NCBI GenBank assembly: GCA_001600635.1
Contig: BCKL01000004.1
Coordinates: 476,044-540,043, forward strand
Source: Leucosporidium creatinivorum
Taxonomy: Eukaryota; Basidiomycota; Microbotryomycetes; Leucosporidiales; Leucosporidiaceae
Direction: 5' to 3'
DNA: 64,000 nt
Of the stretch, positions 1 through 10,664 are shown one piece after another. The translations under genes were made by a program, and so were the position numbers. The number at the start of each line of letters is the position of its first letter. Position 1 is the first letter of the stretch. The notes under the pieces are model-generated. The model was not told the origin of the DNA, searched no databases, and saw only the letters and a program-made list of their open reading frames with translations.

Positions 1-477
1 CTCTGATATTACAGCTGCCGCTATGGCGTACGGCAAGAAGGGAACACGTCCGTGATAGTCTCCTACAGCTTCCCCCGCTGCTCCTACAGCTCCCCTTCGC
101 CTTTCAACCGGCGCCGAACCGCCCCTCGGCTTCGGCGCTGGCTCGGAAGGCTTCCTACTCGCGCAGGGCTCGAGCTGACCACGTCTCCAATTTGCACAGC
201 GAGTACTCCTCAGTTAACCTGTGATCTCGAGACAAGACTGCCACTCGCAACGACCTACAGGCGCGCATAGAACAGCGAGTGCCGAGGAGCTCAGTCCGCC
301 GAGCGACTCAGACCTCTTCGCTAGCGCCCTAGAGCTTCGGTGCAGGATCAGAGCGCTTTCATAAGACATTGTAGCGCCCTCGTTCTGAAGCTCTTGAGCT
401 GGTCTGCTCCAACCCACTCAGCTTCCTCACCCGCTCGCCCGTTTCGCCGCTTGCCTCCGCCCGCTTCACTCGCTACG
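1..477. other. Upstream region of the phosphomutase gene
   Basis: No coding exon could be supported here. The short open frames are out of context and resemble nothing recognisable. The stretch just before the ATG at 478 is pyrimidine-rich with CGCT/CGCC runs, as in other promoters of this window, so it is probably promoter and 5' UTR. A gene ending left of the window cannot be excluded. Confidence 0.4.
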
Positions 478-3239
478 ATGAACCACGACCAGCTCGACCA
501 AGCAGCAGCAGAATGGCTCATGTTAGAGTGAGTAGCTGCTATAGAGATACAAATGCCCCAGCTGACTCCCCTACAGCCAGGTAAGCTCCCGGCCCCACCA
601 CGCGCTTGCTCGACGAGCGAGAGCATCCTCCCCGTCCCAGAGCGCACCCAACAGCTCACTCGCACCCTATTAGAACCCGACTACACGAGCTGAGATTGAA
701 GCACTGGTCTCCAGCAAGGACTACAAGGAGCTCGCCGTGCGCTTCTCGACTCGGATCGCCTTTGGCACGGCGGGACTGAGGGCCAAGGTGCAGTAGCTTC
801 TCCAATCACTCGAGTAACACTACCGACGCCACACCTCTATAGATGGCCGCTGGAACTGCCTACATGAACGACCTGGTCGTTATTCAGGCGACGCAAGGGC
901 TTGTTCGATATGCTGCCGACCACGTCGAGGGCGCCAAGGAGCGAGGCATTGTCATCGGATACGACCACCGAGCTGTGGAAGGTATGTGCAGCAAGCGATT
1001 CGCAGAGCTAGCGGGGAGCGTAGCGAGGCGGGAGGGATGGAAGGTGTTTGCTTTCGAAGGGCTCGTACACACGCCGATGGTGGTGAGTAGAGATCTACTT
1101 GACAGCAAGAGCTCCCCGCTGAGCTGCAGAGCTGACCTCTACCGCCCCTCGCAGCCCTTCGCTACGACCAAGCTCAATGCCGCGCTCGGCCTAATGATCA
1201 CCGCTTCGCACAATCCTGCCGCCGACAATGGCTACAAGGTGAGCCAACTTCGCCCTCCTGCTCTACTCCCAGGCTCACCCCTCGCACCTTACAGGTCTAC
1301 TGGTCCAACTCGGTCCAGATCATCCCTCCTCACGACGACGGAATCGCAGCTCGCATCGACCAGTCCCTCGACGTCGCTCCCGAGGTCTGGGATCTCTCAT
1401 CCACTGCACCCGCATGGGATGGTACCGAGGACATGAAGCGCCAATACCTCGAGATGGCCGCCTCGCTCTCAACTCGGCGACAGGACAACGCCGCCTCGGA
1501 CCTCGTCTTCACCTACACCGCGATGCATGGTGTAGGCTTGCCGTTTGCGAGCGCTGCTTTCGAATCGTTCGGCTTCGGGAAGGATAGCTTCAGCGTGGTG
1601 GAGGAGCAGGCTCAGCCAGATCCTCGCTTCCCGACGGTTCGCTTTCCCAATCCTGAAGAGAAGGGTGAGCTTCCCGCTTGGAGCCGATGCGTGAGAGCGA
1701 TTCCCTGACGTGCTACCTCGCCCACAGGAGCTTTGGTTTGTCTGCTACTTCGTCGACCTGCACGAGAACCCTCGCTGATCCCTCGCCTTGCCATAGGATC
1801 TCGCCATTGCTCACGCCGACCATGCCGGCTCCACCATCGTCCTTGCCAACGATCCTGATGCCGGTATGTTTAATTCTCTTCGCCCTGCGCGCCCCAGAAG
1901 CTCACCTCTGCCATTCCACAGACCGCTTCTGCGCCGCCGAGAAGGTCGAGGGCGCATGGAAGGTCTTTACAGGTGACCAGCTCGGCACTTTGCTCGGAGC
2001 CTGGGTCCTCGCCAAGTACAAGGAGTCAGGAGCGCCGACCGGTGAGCTCTGCAGCTCTAGCTGCCAATGTCGGATCGCTGAGGTCGCGCCGACTCGCAGA
2101 GAAGCTCGCCATGTGCGCCTCGACGGTCTCGTCAAAGATGCTGCGCGCCATGGCCAAGAAGGAGGGGTTCGTATTCCGTGACACTTTGACCGGCTTCAAG
2201 TAGGTGCATCCGTCCCTTCGAGGCGCGGATCATCGCTGACCCTCATCCGCTCACCAGATACCTCGGCAACGAAGTCCTCAAGCTTGCCGAAGAGGGCTAT
2301 GCGCCGCTGTTTGCGTACGAGGAAGCTATCGGCTATCTTCACGGCGAGGTCGTGCGGGACAAGGATGGAGTGAGTCCGACGCCGCCTCGGCCGAAGTTGC
2401 TGAAGCTGACCATCCGTCTCTTCTCACAGGTCACCGCCCTCGTGAGCTTCTGCGAGATGGCAGTGGCGCTTAAGAAGGAAGGGAAGACCATCTCGGCGCA
2501 CTTGAATTCGCTCTACGATCGGTAAGTCTCTCGCTCGGACAGCGAGGCAGCTGCTGACCCTCCGTCCGCTCAGATATGGCTTCTTCACCACTTCCAACTC
2601 CTACTTCATCTGTCACGATCCTGCCAAGACTGACAAGATCTTCACCATCCTCCGCTTCGGCGTTCGTCGAGTCACGCCGCTCTCGGGTTCCAAACTGACC
2701 TTCTCGCGCTCGCAGGATGCCCCCTCATCCGCCCACTCTCAGGACTCCCTCAAGCTACCGACCACACTCGGTGGCTATCCTATCATCTACATCCGCGACC
2801 TCACTATAGGCTACGACTCATCCAACCCTCCTTCCTTCACCCCAAACCTACCCATCGACCCCAAGACTCACATGATTTCGTTCGCTGTGGGCAGCACGGA
2901 GCATGGCGATCGAGTCGAAGTGACAGGGACTGTACGCACGAGCGGTACCGAGCCCAAGGTGAGTCCTGTGTGAGCAAGCAGGCGGCTGGAGTCCGGCCAT
3001 GCTGCTCGGCGGAGCTCTTTGTTGGCTCTCAGCGGTCCTTCGCGCCTGACGAGCGGGTCTGCACCCAGTATCAGTCGCTGACTATCATCTTGCTCCCTCT
3101 CCTCCCCTCGTAGATCAAGTTCTACCTCGAAGGAAGCGGATCCGATCGCAAGCTGGTGGAGAGCAAGCTCGCCGAGGTTCGCGAGGCGTTGGGCACCGAG
3201 TGGTTGCGGTGGGAAGAATTTGGGTTGGAGCGAGCGTAG
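478..3239 (+). CDS. PGM3: Phosphoglucomutase/phosphopentomutase (PGM2/PGM3 type), multi-exon
   Basis: An alpha-D-phosphohexomutase that moves phosphate between C1 and C6 (or C5) of glucose- or pentose-phosphates in the cytosol. All four family signatures are readable across exons: the catalytic serine loop GLMITASHNP (near 1188-1218), the metal-binding loop NDPDADR (split by an intron near 1865), the sugar-specificity loop YEEAIGY (near 2318) and the phosphate-binding C-terminus TSGTEPKIKFY (2940-3125). The N-terminus FGTAGLRAKM and MNDLVVIQATQG matches the PGM2/PGM3 branch rather than classical PGM1. The first coding exon (478-527) joins a 4-nt micro-exon (577-580) and then 674 onward to read LDQNPTTRAEIEAL. 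A second micro-exon of 8 nt lies at 1728-1735. The start is chosen because it gives the family's usual short N-terminus. It converges on the RasGEF gene. Pentose versus glucose preference cannot be read from the sequence. Confidence 0.93.
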
Positions 3240-3486
3240 TTGATGGATAGAGATAGAACTGCAGCAATAGACAATCGATCATCGCACCTCTGCCTCAGCT
3301 CGGCGCTCGGGGCGCCCATCGCCCGAGTCCCTTCTCCCTCGTTCGCAACTCTCAAGCTGTCGCTGAGGACGAGACGCGAGCAATATGTAATAACTGAGGA
3401 AGTTGCGAGTAGGTAGCCCGCCCTAAATACGGTCACCGACGACTAAAAACGACTATGCACTGCTAATCAACTCGCCATAGGACCGC

Positions 3487-6400
3487 CTACAAGAACCCGC
3501 TCTCCGATAGTAGCCTTGCAATCTTTTCCTGTGGTGGTGAAGAAGTTCAGCGCGATACGACGACACACGAGAGCGTCCTAAACTCACATCATCCCGCTCC
3601 CTCGGCTCCCGCATCAGCGACATGTCGTAGAGGCGCTGATCATCCGTCGCCGGGTTGCTGTTGGGCGGGAAGAGCGACTCGTCGATGAATTTGGCCAGGA
3701 CGGGAACGGCGGCGAGGTTGTAGGTCGTCGCTTGGTGCAACTTGATCATGAGAATGAGCTCGGAAGCCTTTTGCCGCTTATTGAAGTTGATCTGATGCGG
3801 CTTCTCGCGGAGCATGTCGGGATTGCCGTCGCCGATGAAGGTCCAGTCGGTGAGGTAGACGCCTGCAGAGGTGCGAGGAAGGGGAGGTCAGCGAGAGGAA
3901 TGAGGAGCGACCGAGCTGAGCACTCACCGAGGAAGGGAACGCAAGGAGGGGCGACCTTGCGAAGCTGGTCGCGATACTCTTTGTAGTTCTTGTCGGGCCG
4001 CATGATGTTGTTGAGCATGCCGAGCGAGATCATCGACTTTTGGCTGACCGTCTCCCACGTCCGTCGAAGTCGGTGAATGGGCGTCGAGTTGAGACCAGCG
4101 ATGATGTGGATCAACGTCGAGTAGTTGTTGAGGGCGAGGCAGCGCTGTGCGAATGTAGGCAGAGAGATCAGCGAAGGCTTCGAAACAGCGAGCGGGCGAG
4201 GAGCGCACCTCGGCGACCAGAATGAACTGCTTGACAATGTTGGCGCGCTTCTTGAGGTCGTCTTGCTGCAAGATCGTCTCAGTGACCCATCGAGTGACCT
4301 GTGGATGGCGAGGGTGGAAGAGGGAGGTCAGCATAGGGCGGGCAAGCCGAGGAGCTCGAGGAGCTGGACGTACAGCGTTCGACATATCGATCATTGCACT
4401 GATGTTGGGCGCCTCCGAGCCATACTGCTTCGGCCAAGCCTTCCCGAGACACTCTTGCGGCGTGATCCTGGCGAAGAGGCGGCCATCCATGATGGTGAGC
4501 TGGCGGGCGAGCTCGAGAGGGTCGATGTCCATGAACTTGAGCTTGCGGAAGTTACGGGGGACGATGGAGGGCGGAAGAGGGCCTGGGGCGAGGTTGCCGA
4601 CTTGCCGAGGAGCGACACCAGAGAGCTGTCGAGTTGCAGGAGTGAGCGAGCTGGTTCACCGAGCGCGATGAGAGTGGACGTACGCGCTCCTCGACGACCT
4701 TGATGATCTGCGGCGACTGCACAGGATCGCGCATCGTGTTGGAAGCAAAGTCTGCTATCCGATGCAGAAGCTCCGGGTCGAGCTGATCGTGATCCATGAA
4801 CTCGCGAACCCACGACTTGAGAACGTTGGCGACGCTGGTGAACCCAAGGGTCAGCGTACGCAAGGGCGCTCACAGAAGCTGAGACACTAACCGAGCTCGA
4901 ATGGGCCGAAGCTTGCGAGTCTCCCACTCCTTCATCTCCTCCACCGTCAGACCTTGAGGCGCCTCGATCAGATATCGCTCGATGAGGAAGTCGAGGAGGT
5001 CATGCGAGGTGCAGAACGTGCGGTAGGTCATGAGGAAAGCTGAGAGGTAGTTGCTGTCGACTGTGAGTGCGGGAGAGAAACGTCAGCGAGCTTCGATGTT
5101 GCAGACGAGGCGGCGACGAACCTCGACCTTCGTGACTCGCAGCGGCGACTACCAGCGCACGAAGCGTTCCACCCTTGACCTGACCCTCCATGTTGAACGA
5201 GACCTCGTCAGTGCCGTAGTCGGGTCCCAGCCATGATGGTGTAGGTTCCGAGTGAGTGCTCCTGCGAGAAGGCGAAGGCGAGGTGTCGTGAGGGTCGGTG
5301 CCGAGGAGCTTGGCGAGCTTCGTATTCGACATGGACTTGGACGGTGACACTGTGGACCAGTTGAGGTCAGCGGGGGAGTAATTAAAAAGGCGAGGGCGCA
5401 GAGGCTTACTACGATTCGTCGAAGTCGTCGACTGAACGTCGACCTGGCTCGAGACCGAGGTGTTGTTGGTAGCGACTGAGCCTCTCCGCTTCTCCCATCC
5501 GGGTGTCGTAGGCGAGAAGAGCTGCTTGGACGACGTCTTGGTCCGAACCGACGGTATCGTCGAGCCCGAGAAGAAGAAGTCGCTGTCGACGCTCTCGCGC
5601 GAGTGACTGCTCATCTCGGCTGGGTCGTCCTCCCGACTGAGCGAGACGCGAGAGGACGCATAGCTGTGAGCTGAAGCGCCCATGGTATCTTGGACGAGGG
5701 AGCTGCGAGTCGAGGCGGTTCGGGTGTCGAAGAGTGAGGTGCGGAAGGCAAGATTGGGGCGACGGAGATTGGATGGTGCGGATGCCTGGACCTCAGCGAT
5801 AGATCCAAGCGAGGTGATAGTTGTGCAGAGGGTGGTGACGCCGGTGTCGAGGTCGGCGAGGATCTCGAGCACGGTATCGGGGCCGGCTTGGGAGCGCGAG
5901 GGGGTGGAGAAGAAGGCGAGAGGCGAGGTAGCGAGGGGCTGAGCTCCGCCGATGGGAGATGTCGAGACCTCTGAGGAAGCCATGTAGAGCTCTTGCAGAG
6001 CGGCGAGAAGGCGAGGAGCGGCGTCGTAGAGGGCCTGCTTGCGCACCTCGAGCTCGGCGAGTAGCGGTCGAGCCTCCTGCACGCTAGCTCGGTACTCGGA
6101 GGCGGCAGTAGGGTCGACGACCGATTCCTGATCACTGCTCTTGGTGATGGACGAGATCGAGCCCGAAGTCGAGACGACGTCCCTCCTCGAGCTCGGCCGC
6201 GATTGCGACTCGGTGGAAAGCTCAAAGTCGACTCCCGAGGCGACGTCGATGTCCTCGACCTTGTTGAGAAAGGTGGCAAGTTGACGTTGGAGCTGAGCTG
6301 CCTGGTCGAGGAGCTGCGTTGACGAGAGGCTAGAATGGTCGAGCCGAATGACCTTCTGGGCGGGAGTTGCGGCGTCGTCGCCGTTGCTGGATGCCGCAGT

Positions 6401-8608
6401 GGTAGTGCTGATGGAGTCGACGACGTCTCGTAATGCTTCGCCCTCGGCGAGGAGAGCTTTGGATGACTGCTGCAGCGCGACGGCGACTTCGGGCGAGATG
6501 GATTGCGAAGGGTAGGCGTAGGAGAGGGGAGGGGCGTCGGTTGCGCTGGAGGGAAGGTTTGGTGTCGAGTTGGGCGTAGGAAGGGTGACGAAGCCGTTTC
6601 CGCGCCAATTGCCGCCGAACCCTCCTCCGGGCAGAAGGAGAGCCGCCGCATTCGTCCGTAGCGAGCCCTGCAGAGCCTTGGGAGCCCTCAAGAGCGCCCT
6701 CGGTACCGTCGGTCCACCGTTGGCGGCCATCTCGTCTCCCACTAGCCGCTCAAACTCGTTGAGGAAGGCGACTACGTTCGACTGGACGTCTCGCGCCCCC
6801 GCCAAAACCTCCGACCGCAGCTTGGCCTCCGTCTCGAACCTCGTCTCGCGCATCCGAGCCCATTCTGCGAGGATGTGCTCCCTCGCCTGCTCCCTGCGAG
6901 CGAGGTCCTCTGTTTCGCCGAGCCCGTCGTCCTCGTCGAGCACCTGGTCCGTGGCGACCGTCTCGAGGATGCCCCATACCGCGCGAACAGAAAGGACAAG
7001 CTTGGATAGCGTGGAAGTGACGCGTCGAGTGAAGGGGCGGAGCTCGGCTTGGATTGCTGGAGGGAGGGCGGGGGTACGGGAGAAGGCGCCGACGATCTCG
7101 TTGATGGGGGAGTGGGAGGCGAGCGTGGAGGAGGAGAGGGGTTGTTCGAGTACGCCAGAGGCGTGGAGGAGGGTGCGGATGGCGTTGACGACAGCGTCGC
7201 CGAGGATGGCGAGTCTCTCGCGCTCCTCGATGGGGTTGGAGTGTGAGCCTGACCGACGGACCATCCCTCCGATACCAGCGGCGTTAATGAGCTCCTGGAG
7301 GGCGACGGTGACGAGGACCTCGAGCTCGCTGACGAGCGGCGGAGGTAGCGGATCGAGGAGCTGGGCGGTAGAGGATCCCTTGCGCGTCTTGTGCTTGGGC
7401 TTGCGCTTGTCGCGCGGTGACTCGTTCTCGTCGTTCTGCGCAATCTCCTTGCCCTTGCCTTCCCGCCGAGTAATCGACTCGCGACCAAAGTCGACGTCGA
7501 GCGCCGAGTCGTCCGAGTAGACGCTCATGCGACGAAGGGTGTCGGCCTTGCCGGTCGAAGCCGTGTCGTCGCCGCCTACTGAAGGCCGCTCCGTCCATCC
7601 CGAGAGTAGCGACGCATCGCTAACCGAGTTGCGAGCGTGTGCAGGCAGGCCCGAAGCGCCTCCTCGACCGACCGGCGGGTCCCAACTGCGCTCCCCCGTC
7701 CTCAAGATCTCGTAGAAGACGCCGGTGCCGTCGGCCGTCATCTTCCTCGTCCAGTCGAGTGGTGAAGCTTGCTTCCCGCCCACAACTGACCTCCGCTTGA
7801 CGGTGAGATCCTCGTCGTCCTGGGCGAACTCGCGTGGGTCGATCCTCACGCCGTCTCCTTGACCATCGATGGGCATGTCCCTCGACGTCTCGCCCGTTCG
7901 TGTGTTGAAGTAGAAGAGTTGGCCCGAGTTGCTGACCTTGGGCACCCAGTAATCCTCCTCGTCGGCGTCGGGCTCCATCGAACGCCGAGAAGTGGATGGA
8001 GGAGCGGCGGCGTAGAGGGAGTTGCGGTTGGTGGTGGCGGTGGCGGTAGAGGCGAAGGAAGAGTCGGCCTGAGCGGCGGCAGCGATCTCGCCGAAGATAT
8101 CGCCGCCGTTGGAGAAGGAGGTGAGGTCCTCGGCCGACATGAAGTCCTCGAGTCCGCCAACATCGACGTCGCCTCCCCGAGTGAGGGCGGCATAGTCGCC
8201 TACAACTCCTCCCGTAAAGTCGTCCTTGCCTTCTCCGCTCATCATGCTGCCTCGCCTGCCGCTCTCATCGCCCTCCCACCACCCCATCATCTGCTCCCGC
8301 GCCCAGGAAGCTTCCTCCTCGCTGATTCGTTGGACGTAGTTGCTGGGAAACCATCCGCGAATCTTCTGGTCGCAGATGACTCCATCCCACCACCCGCTGG
8401 CGAGGGTCGAGAGCACCTCGATGATGTCCCCTTGGCGGAAGCTGAGCGACGAGGTGTCGACGCCCGAGTAGGCGTAGAGGGCTTGGACGTAGAAGGATTG
8501 GCTGGACGGGGAGATGGGTCGATCGTAGGAGGTGGTGGATGTAGGTGAAGCTGAGCGCTGGTGCTGGGCCTGAGCTGATCGCTGCTCGCCTGCATTGTTA
8601 AAGGCCAT
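3487..8608 (-). CDS. CDC25: Ras guanine nucleotide exchange factor, Cdc25 type, with SH3 and WW domains
   Basis: Loads GTP on Ras to drive cAMP/PKA or MAPK signalling at the membrane. The first long exon (8608 to about 5408) starts with an SH3 domain at residues 40-95 (ALYAYSG, then WFPSNYV). A WW domain follows near 217-248 and a second WW-like motif near 282-312 (DWTRKM...SWDPP), then a long Ser/Thr-rich low-complexity region. Downstream exons encode the RasGEF-N motif (MTYRTFCTSHDLLDFL, near 5035-4985) and the catalytic Cdc25 domain, with DIDPLELARQLT (near 4530), RWVTETIL, VAERCLALNNYST, IAGLNSTPIHRL and the signature PFLGVYLTDWTFIGDGNPD. The last exon is short: the donor at about 3587 joins a segment reading EKIARLLSESGFL and the stop at 3487-3489. 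The start at 8608 is the first in-frame ATG before the SH3. A WW pair beside the SH3 is unusual compared with ascomycete Cdc25. Confidence 0.92.
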
Positions 8609-9486
8609 CCCGCTCTTAGGTTATGGAGGCTGGGCGAGCGCCGCGAGAAGGGTCGCGTTGGATGTCCAGTCGGCTGTAGATGGAGAGAGCTCGGGTCAAC
8701 GCTTGGTACAGCTTGGACGAGCCAAGAAGGTGCTGGTCTCAGGCGTCCCGAGCGGTTCGAAGGCTAGAGGTGCTTCGGGAGCTGCTGCAGAGGTGCCGGA
8801 TGCACTTGGCTCCTCGTGAATCCCTGACTACTGTATCCTAGTGCTGCCGGACGCTCTCGCTGCCGAGCGGGACGGTCCCAGTGCCCCCCCTTCCTAGCCT
8901 CGCCCACATCAACAAAGTCCCGTCGTCTGCTACCTGCTCGTGAGGAGTGGAAAGAGGTACAGCTACTCACGATCGAGTTGATCAGAATCTCCCTACACCT
9001 GCTGAAGTCGCTGCCTCAAGAGAAGCCGAGCGAAGGAGGGGGTGTTGCTCGAAACGGGGGAGGCGGTCGCCAGGCGTACGCGCGCAGGGGAGGTGAAGTG
9101 AGGGTGGATGTCGAGAGGTGCTGGTGCACTACAGAAGGTGTCGTGGTGGTCGGGCACCGGTGCCGGCTCGTCGACGATGAGGTGTGATGGAAACGAGCGA
9201 AGGAGGCGCGAGCGGCGAGAAGCGCAAGGGAGGGAGAGGGGTAAGCGGATCTGAAGGGCTGACTGGACTAAACGGGACTAGCGTGGTGAATATGGAATAT
9301 GTCGGACGACGCTCCGAGTCTGTAGCCTGCTCTACTGTCAGCTCGGCGTTCGAATTCGAAGCAGGGGTTCGGCGGAGACGGCTTTGCAAGGCTGGGTCCT
9401 GTTGCTTCTAACGAGATGGCCGGTGTCTCTTGTTCTCCTGTAGCTACCTGTGTCTCTTACAGATGGCCTGCTTCGGCCCACAATGA
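8609..9486. other. Intergenic region upstream of the RasGEF gene
   Basis: No conserved protein or RNA is recognisable. Small open frames occur on both strands, but none has the intron signals or codon-position bias of the neighbouring genes. The part next to 8608 is probably the RasGEF promoter and 5' UTR. The rest may be decayed sequence beside the duplicated tRNA block that begins at 9487. Confidence 0.4.
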
Positions 9487-9728
9487 GACCTCGGCGATGG
9501 ATCAGGGTGCGAAGAGCGCCGAGCTTCGTTACGTTCAAGCCGTATCGGGTCGGTGAGGCTACTGTGAATGTACGTAGAGTATCTCAGCTGCATCCGCTCC
9601 TTCCCGAGCTCCTCAGCTACCCTGCATCTTGTCTTGACGCCCCAGCCGGCAGCTGGCTGAAATCGGCGAGGAGTCGGGCGCAGCCGGCACTATGGTATTA
9701 CCGCAATGCCACCCAAAGTAAAAAACGA

Positions 9729-9816
9729 GGCCTGCTGGCCCAATGGTCAAGGCGTCTGACTACGATTGAATCATCAGCGCATCAGGAGATTCCAGGTTCG
9801 AGTCCTGGGTAGGTCA
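9729..9816 (+). tRNA. tRNA-Arg(ACG) with a 15-nt intron, copy 1
   Basis: A full cloverleaf can be folded. The acceptor stem is GGCCTGC with GTAGGTC (two G-U pairs) and discriminator A at 9816. The D arm is GCC/GGC around AATGGTCAA. The anticodon stem is TCTGA with TCAGG. The T arm is CCAGG-TTCGAGT-CCTGG. The anticodon loop is 22 nt. Removing 9766-9780 after position 37 leaves the normal 7-nt loop CTACGAA with anticodon ACG at 9762-9764. Length is 88 nt, i.e. 73 plus the 15-nt intron. A T run follows directly. ACG would be read as inosine-CG and decode CGN arginine codons. Confidence 0.93.
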
Positions 9817-9819
9817 TTA

Positions 9820-9825
9820 TTTTTT
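9820..9825 (+). terminator. RNA polymerase III terminator of tRNA-Arg copy 1
   Basis: Six consecutive T residues begin 4 nt after the tRNA discriminator base, the usual Pol III stop signal. Confidence 0.75.
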
Positions 9826-10047
9826 GCCGTCGTTCCCAGCCTTCCCTGCCTCGCTACAGAGGCGGAGCAGGCTGGAAATGATCTGCTTTTTTGCTGTTCT
9901 ACAGCGGCGAGGGCCGTCAATCTGCCCGTCTTCGAATGTTCGCCGAGCATTCGGCTGGGAGTTCCAGGGAATCGGCTGAGCGTCTTCTCGCTGTGGCATT
10001 GAGGGTGTGACGTGTCGGCACGAGCTGTAGCTTACTAGAGACGCTCA

Positions 10048-10294
10048 ACTCACATGTCAAACTCGATAGCGACAGCGTTGCCGACTCCACGAGGGAAAGG
10101 GCCTTGGAGAGGCGGCCTGATGACTCCCGTCGGCACCAGCGACCAGAGCGAGTTGGAGCGGTTGATATTGAGGATAACCCTAATATAATCTATCCCGCCG
10201 TTAACGAGGTGGTCAGCTTCAGGGTCNAGAAAGCGAGCAAAGAGCGACGACCGAAAAACGAGGCTCGGCGATGGCTCTCAGCTCGGCTCGCGAC
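10048..10294 (-). pseudogene. Loose fragment of the Ppo-like oxygenase gene (exon plus intron)
   Basis: This 247-bp stretch matches 14124-14370 inside the downstream oxygenase gene with only about three clear differences and one ambiguous base (10227). On the minus strand it holds the exon that reads IRVILNINRSNSLWSLVPTG and onward to AIEFN, plus the adjoining intron with its branch site. It lies outside and beyond the 3' end of the intact gene (stop at 10665), in the same orientation. It has no start, no further exons and no promoter, so it cannot make the enzyme. The near identity suggests a recent partial duplication, or an assembly trace of a second gene copy. Confidence 0.85.
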
Positions 10295-10664
10295 GACCTC
10301 GTCTGCCAGATCGAGCAGGAGGGCGCGTGAAGCAAGCGTTCACGATCAGATCTGCGCAACCCCCGTAAGTCACGCGACCACCAACGCCTCGCTTCTGGGA
10401 CGCTCTAAAATCTCGAGCCGGCCTCGGCGCTCCCGCTTGATCTCCGGCTTGGCCAGCGGCTAAGGAGCGGCTAGGAGGTGAGCACCCCGATACGCGGGAG
10501 CTAATGCTGTTGCCTCCTCCCTTGCTCTCTTCCGATGTCCGCTCTGGCCTCGCTGAGCTCTCGCTGCCCAAGAGGAGAGAGCAGAAGCGAGCCGAGTTTC
10601 AAGCTATCAGACTATCAGACTATCGGCGGGCAAGCACGTATCTGCAAGCTAGTAGAAACCGCCC
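10295..10664. other. Intergenic stretch between the oxygenase fragment and the oxygenase stop
   Basis: No coding exon or RNA is supported. It contains a short direct repeat of CTATCAGA near 10604-10622. The part near 10600-10664 is the likely 3' UTR of the oxygenase gene. Confidence 0.35.

Larger units (their letters stand above)
9487..9954 (+). repeat. tRNA-Arg-bearing duplicated segment, copy 1
   Basis: This stretch of about 470 bp recurs in the same orientation at 49802-50287. By eye the flanks are about 93-94% identical, while the enclosed tRNA is identical. The boundaries are sharp: similarity begins at GACCTCGGCGATGGATCAGG and ends at CCGAGCATTCGG. No terminal inverted repeats, open frame or target-site duplications are visible, so it looks like a segmental duplication rather than a mobile element. 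It lies beside a loose fragment of the oxygenase gene. Confidence 0.85.

Noticed and set aside
6570-7520. 316-aa plus-strand open frame inside the RasGEF gene
   Set aside because: Antisense to the low-complexity part of the RasGEF. The minus frame is continuous with SH3, WW and GEF exons.
9487-9954. tRNA-bearing repeat considered as a solo LTR or SINE
   Set aside because: The tRNA is complete with intact stems and a Pol III terminator. The block has no TG...CA ends, no A-tail and no target-site duplication, so segmental duplication is simpler.
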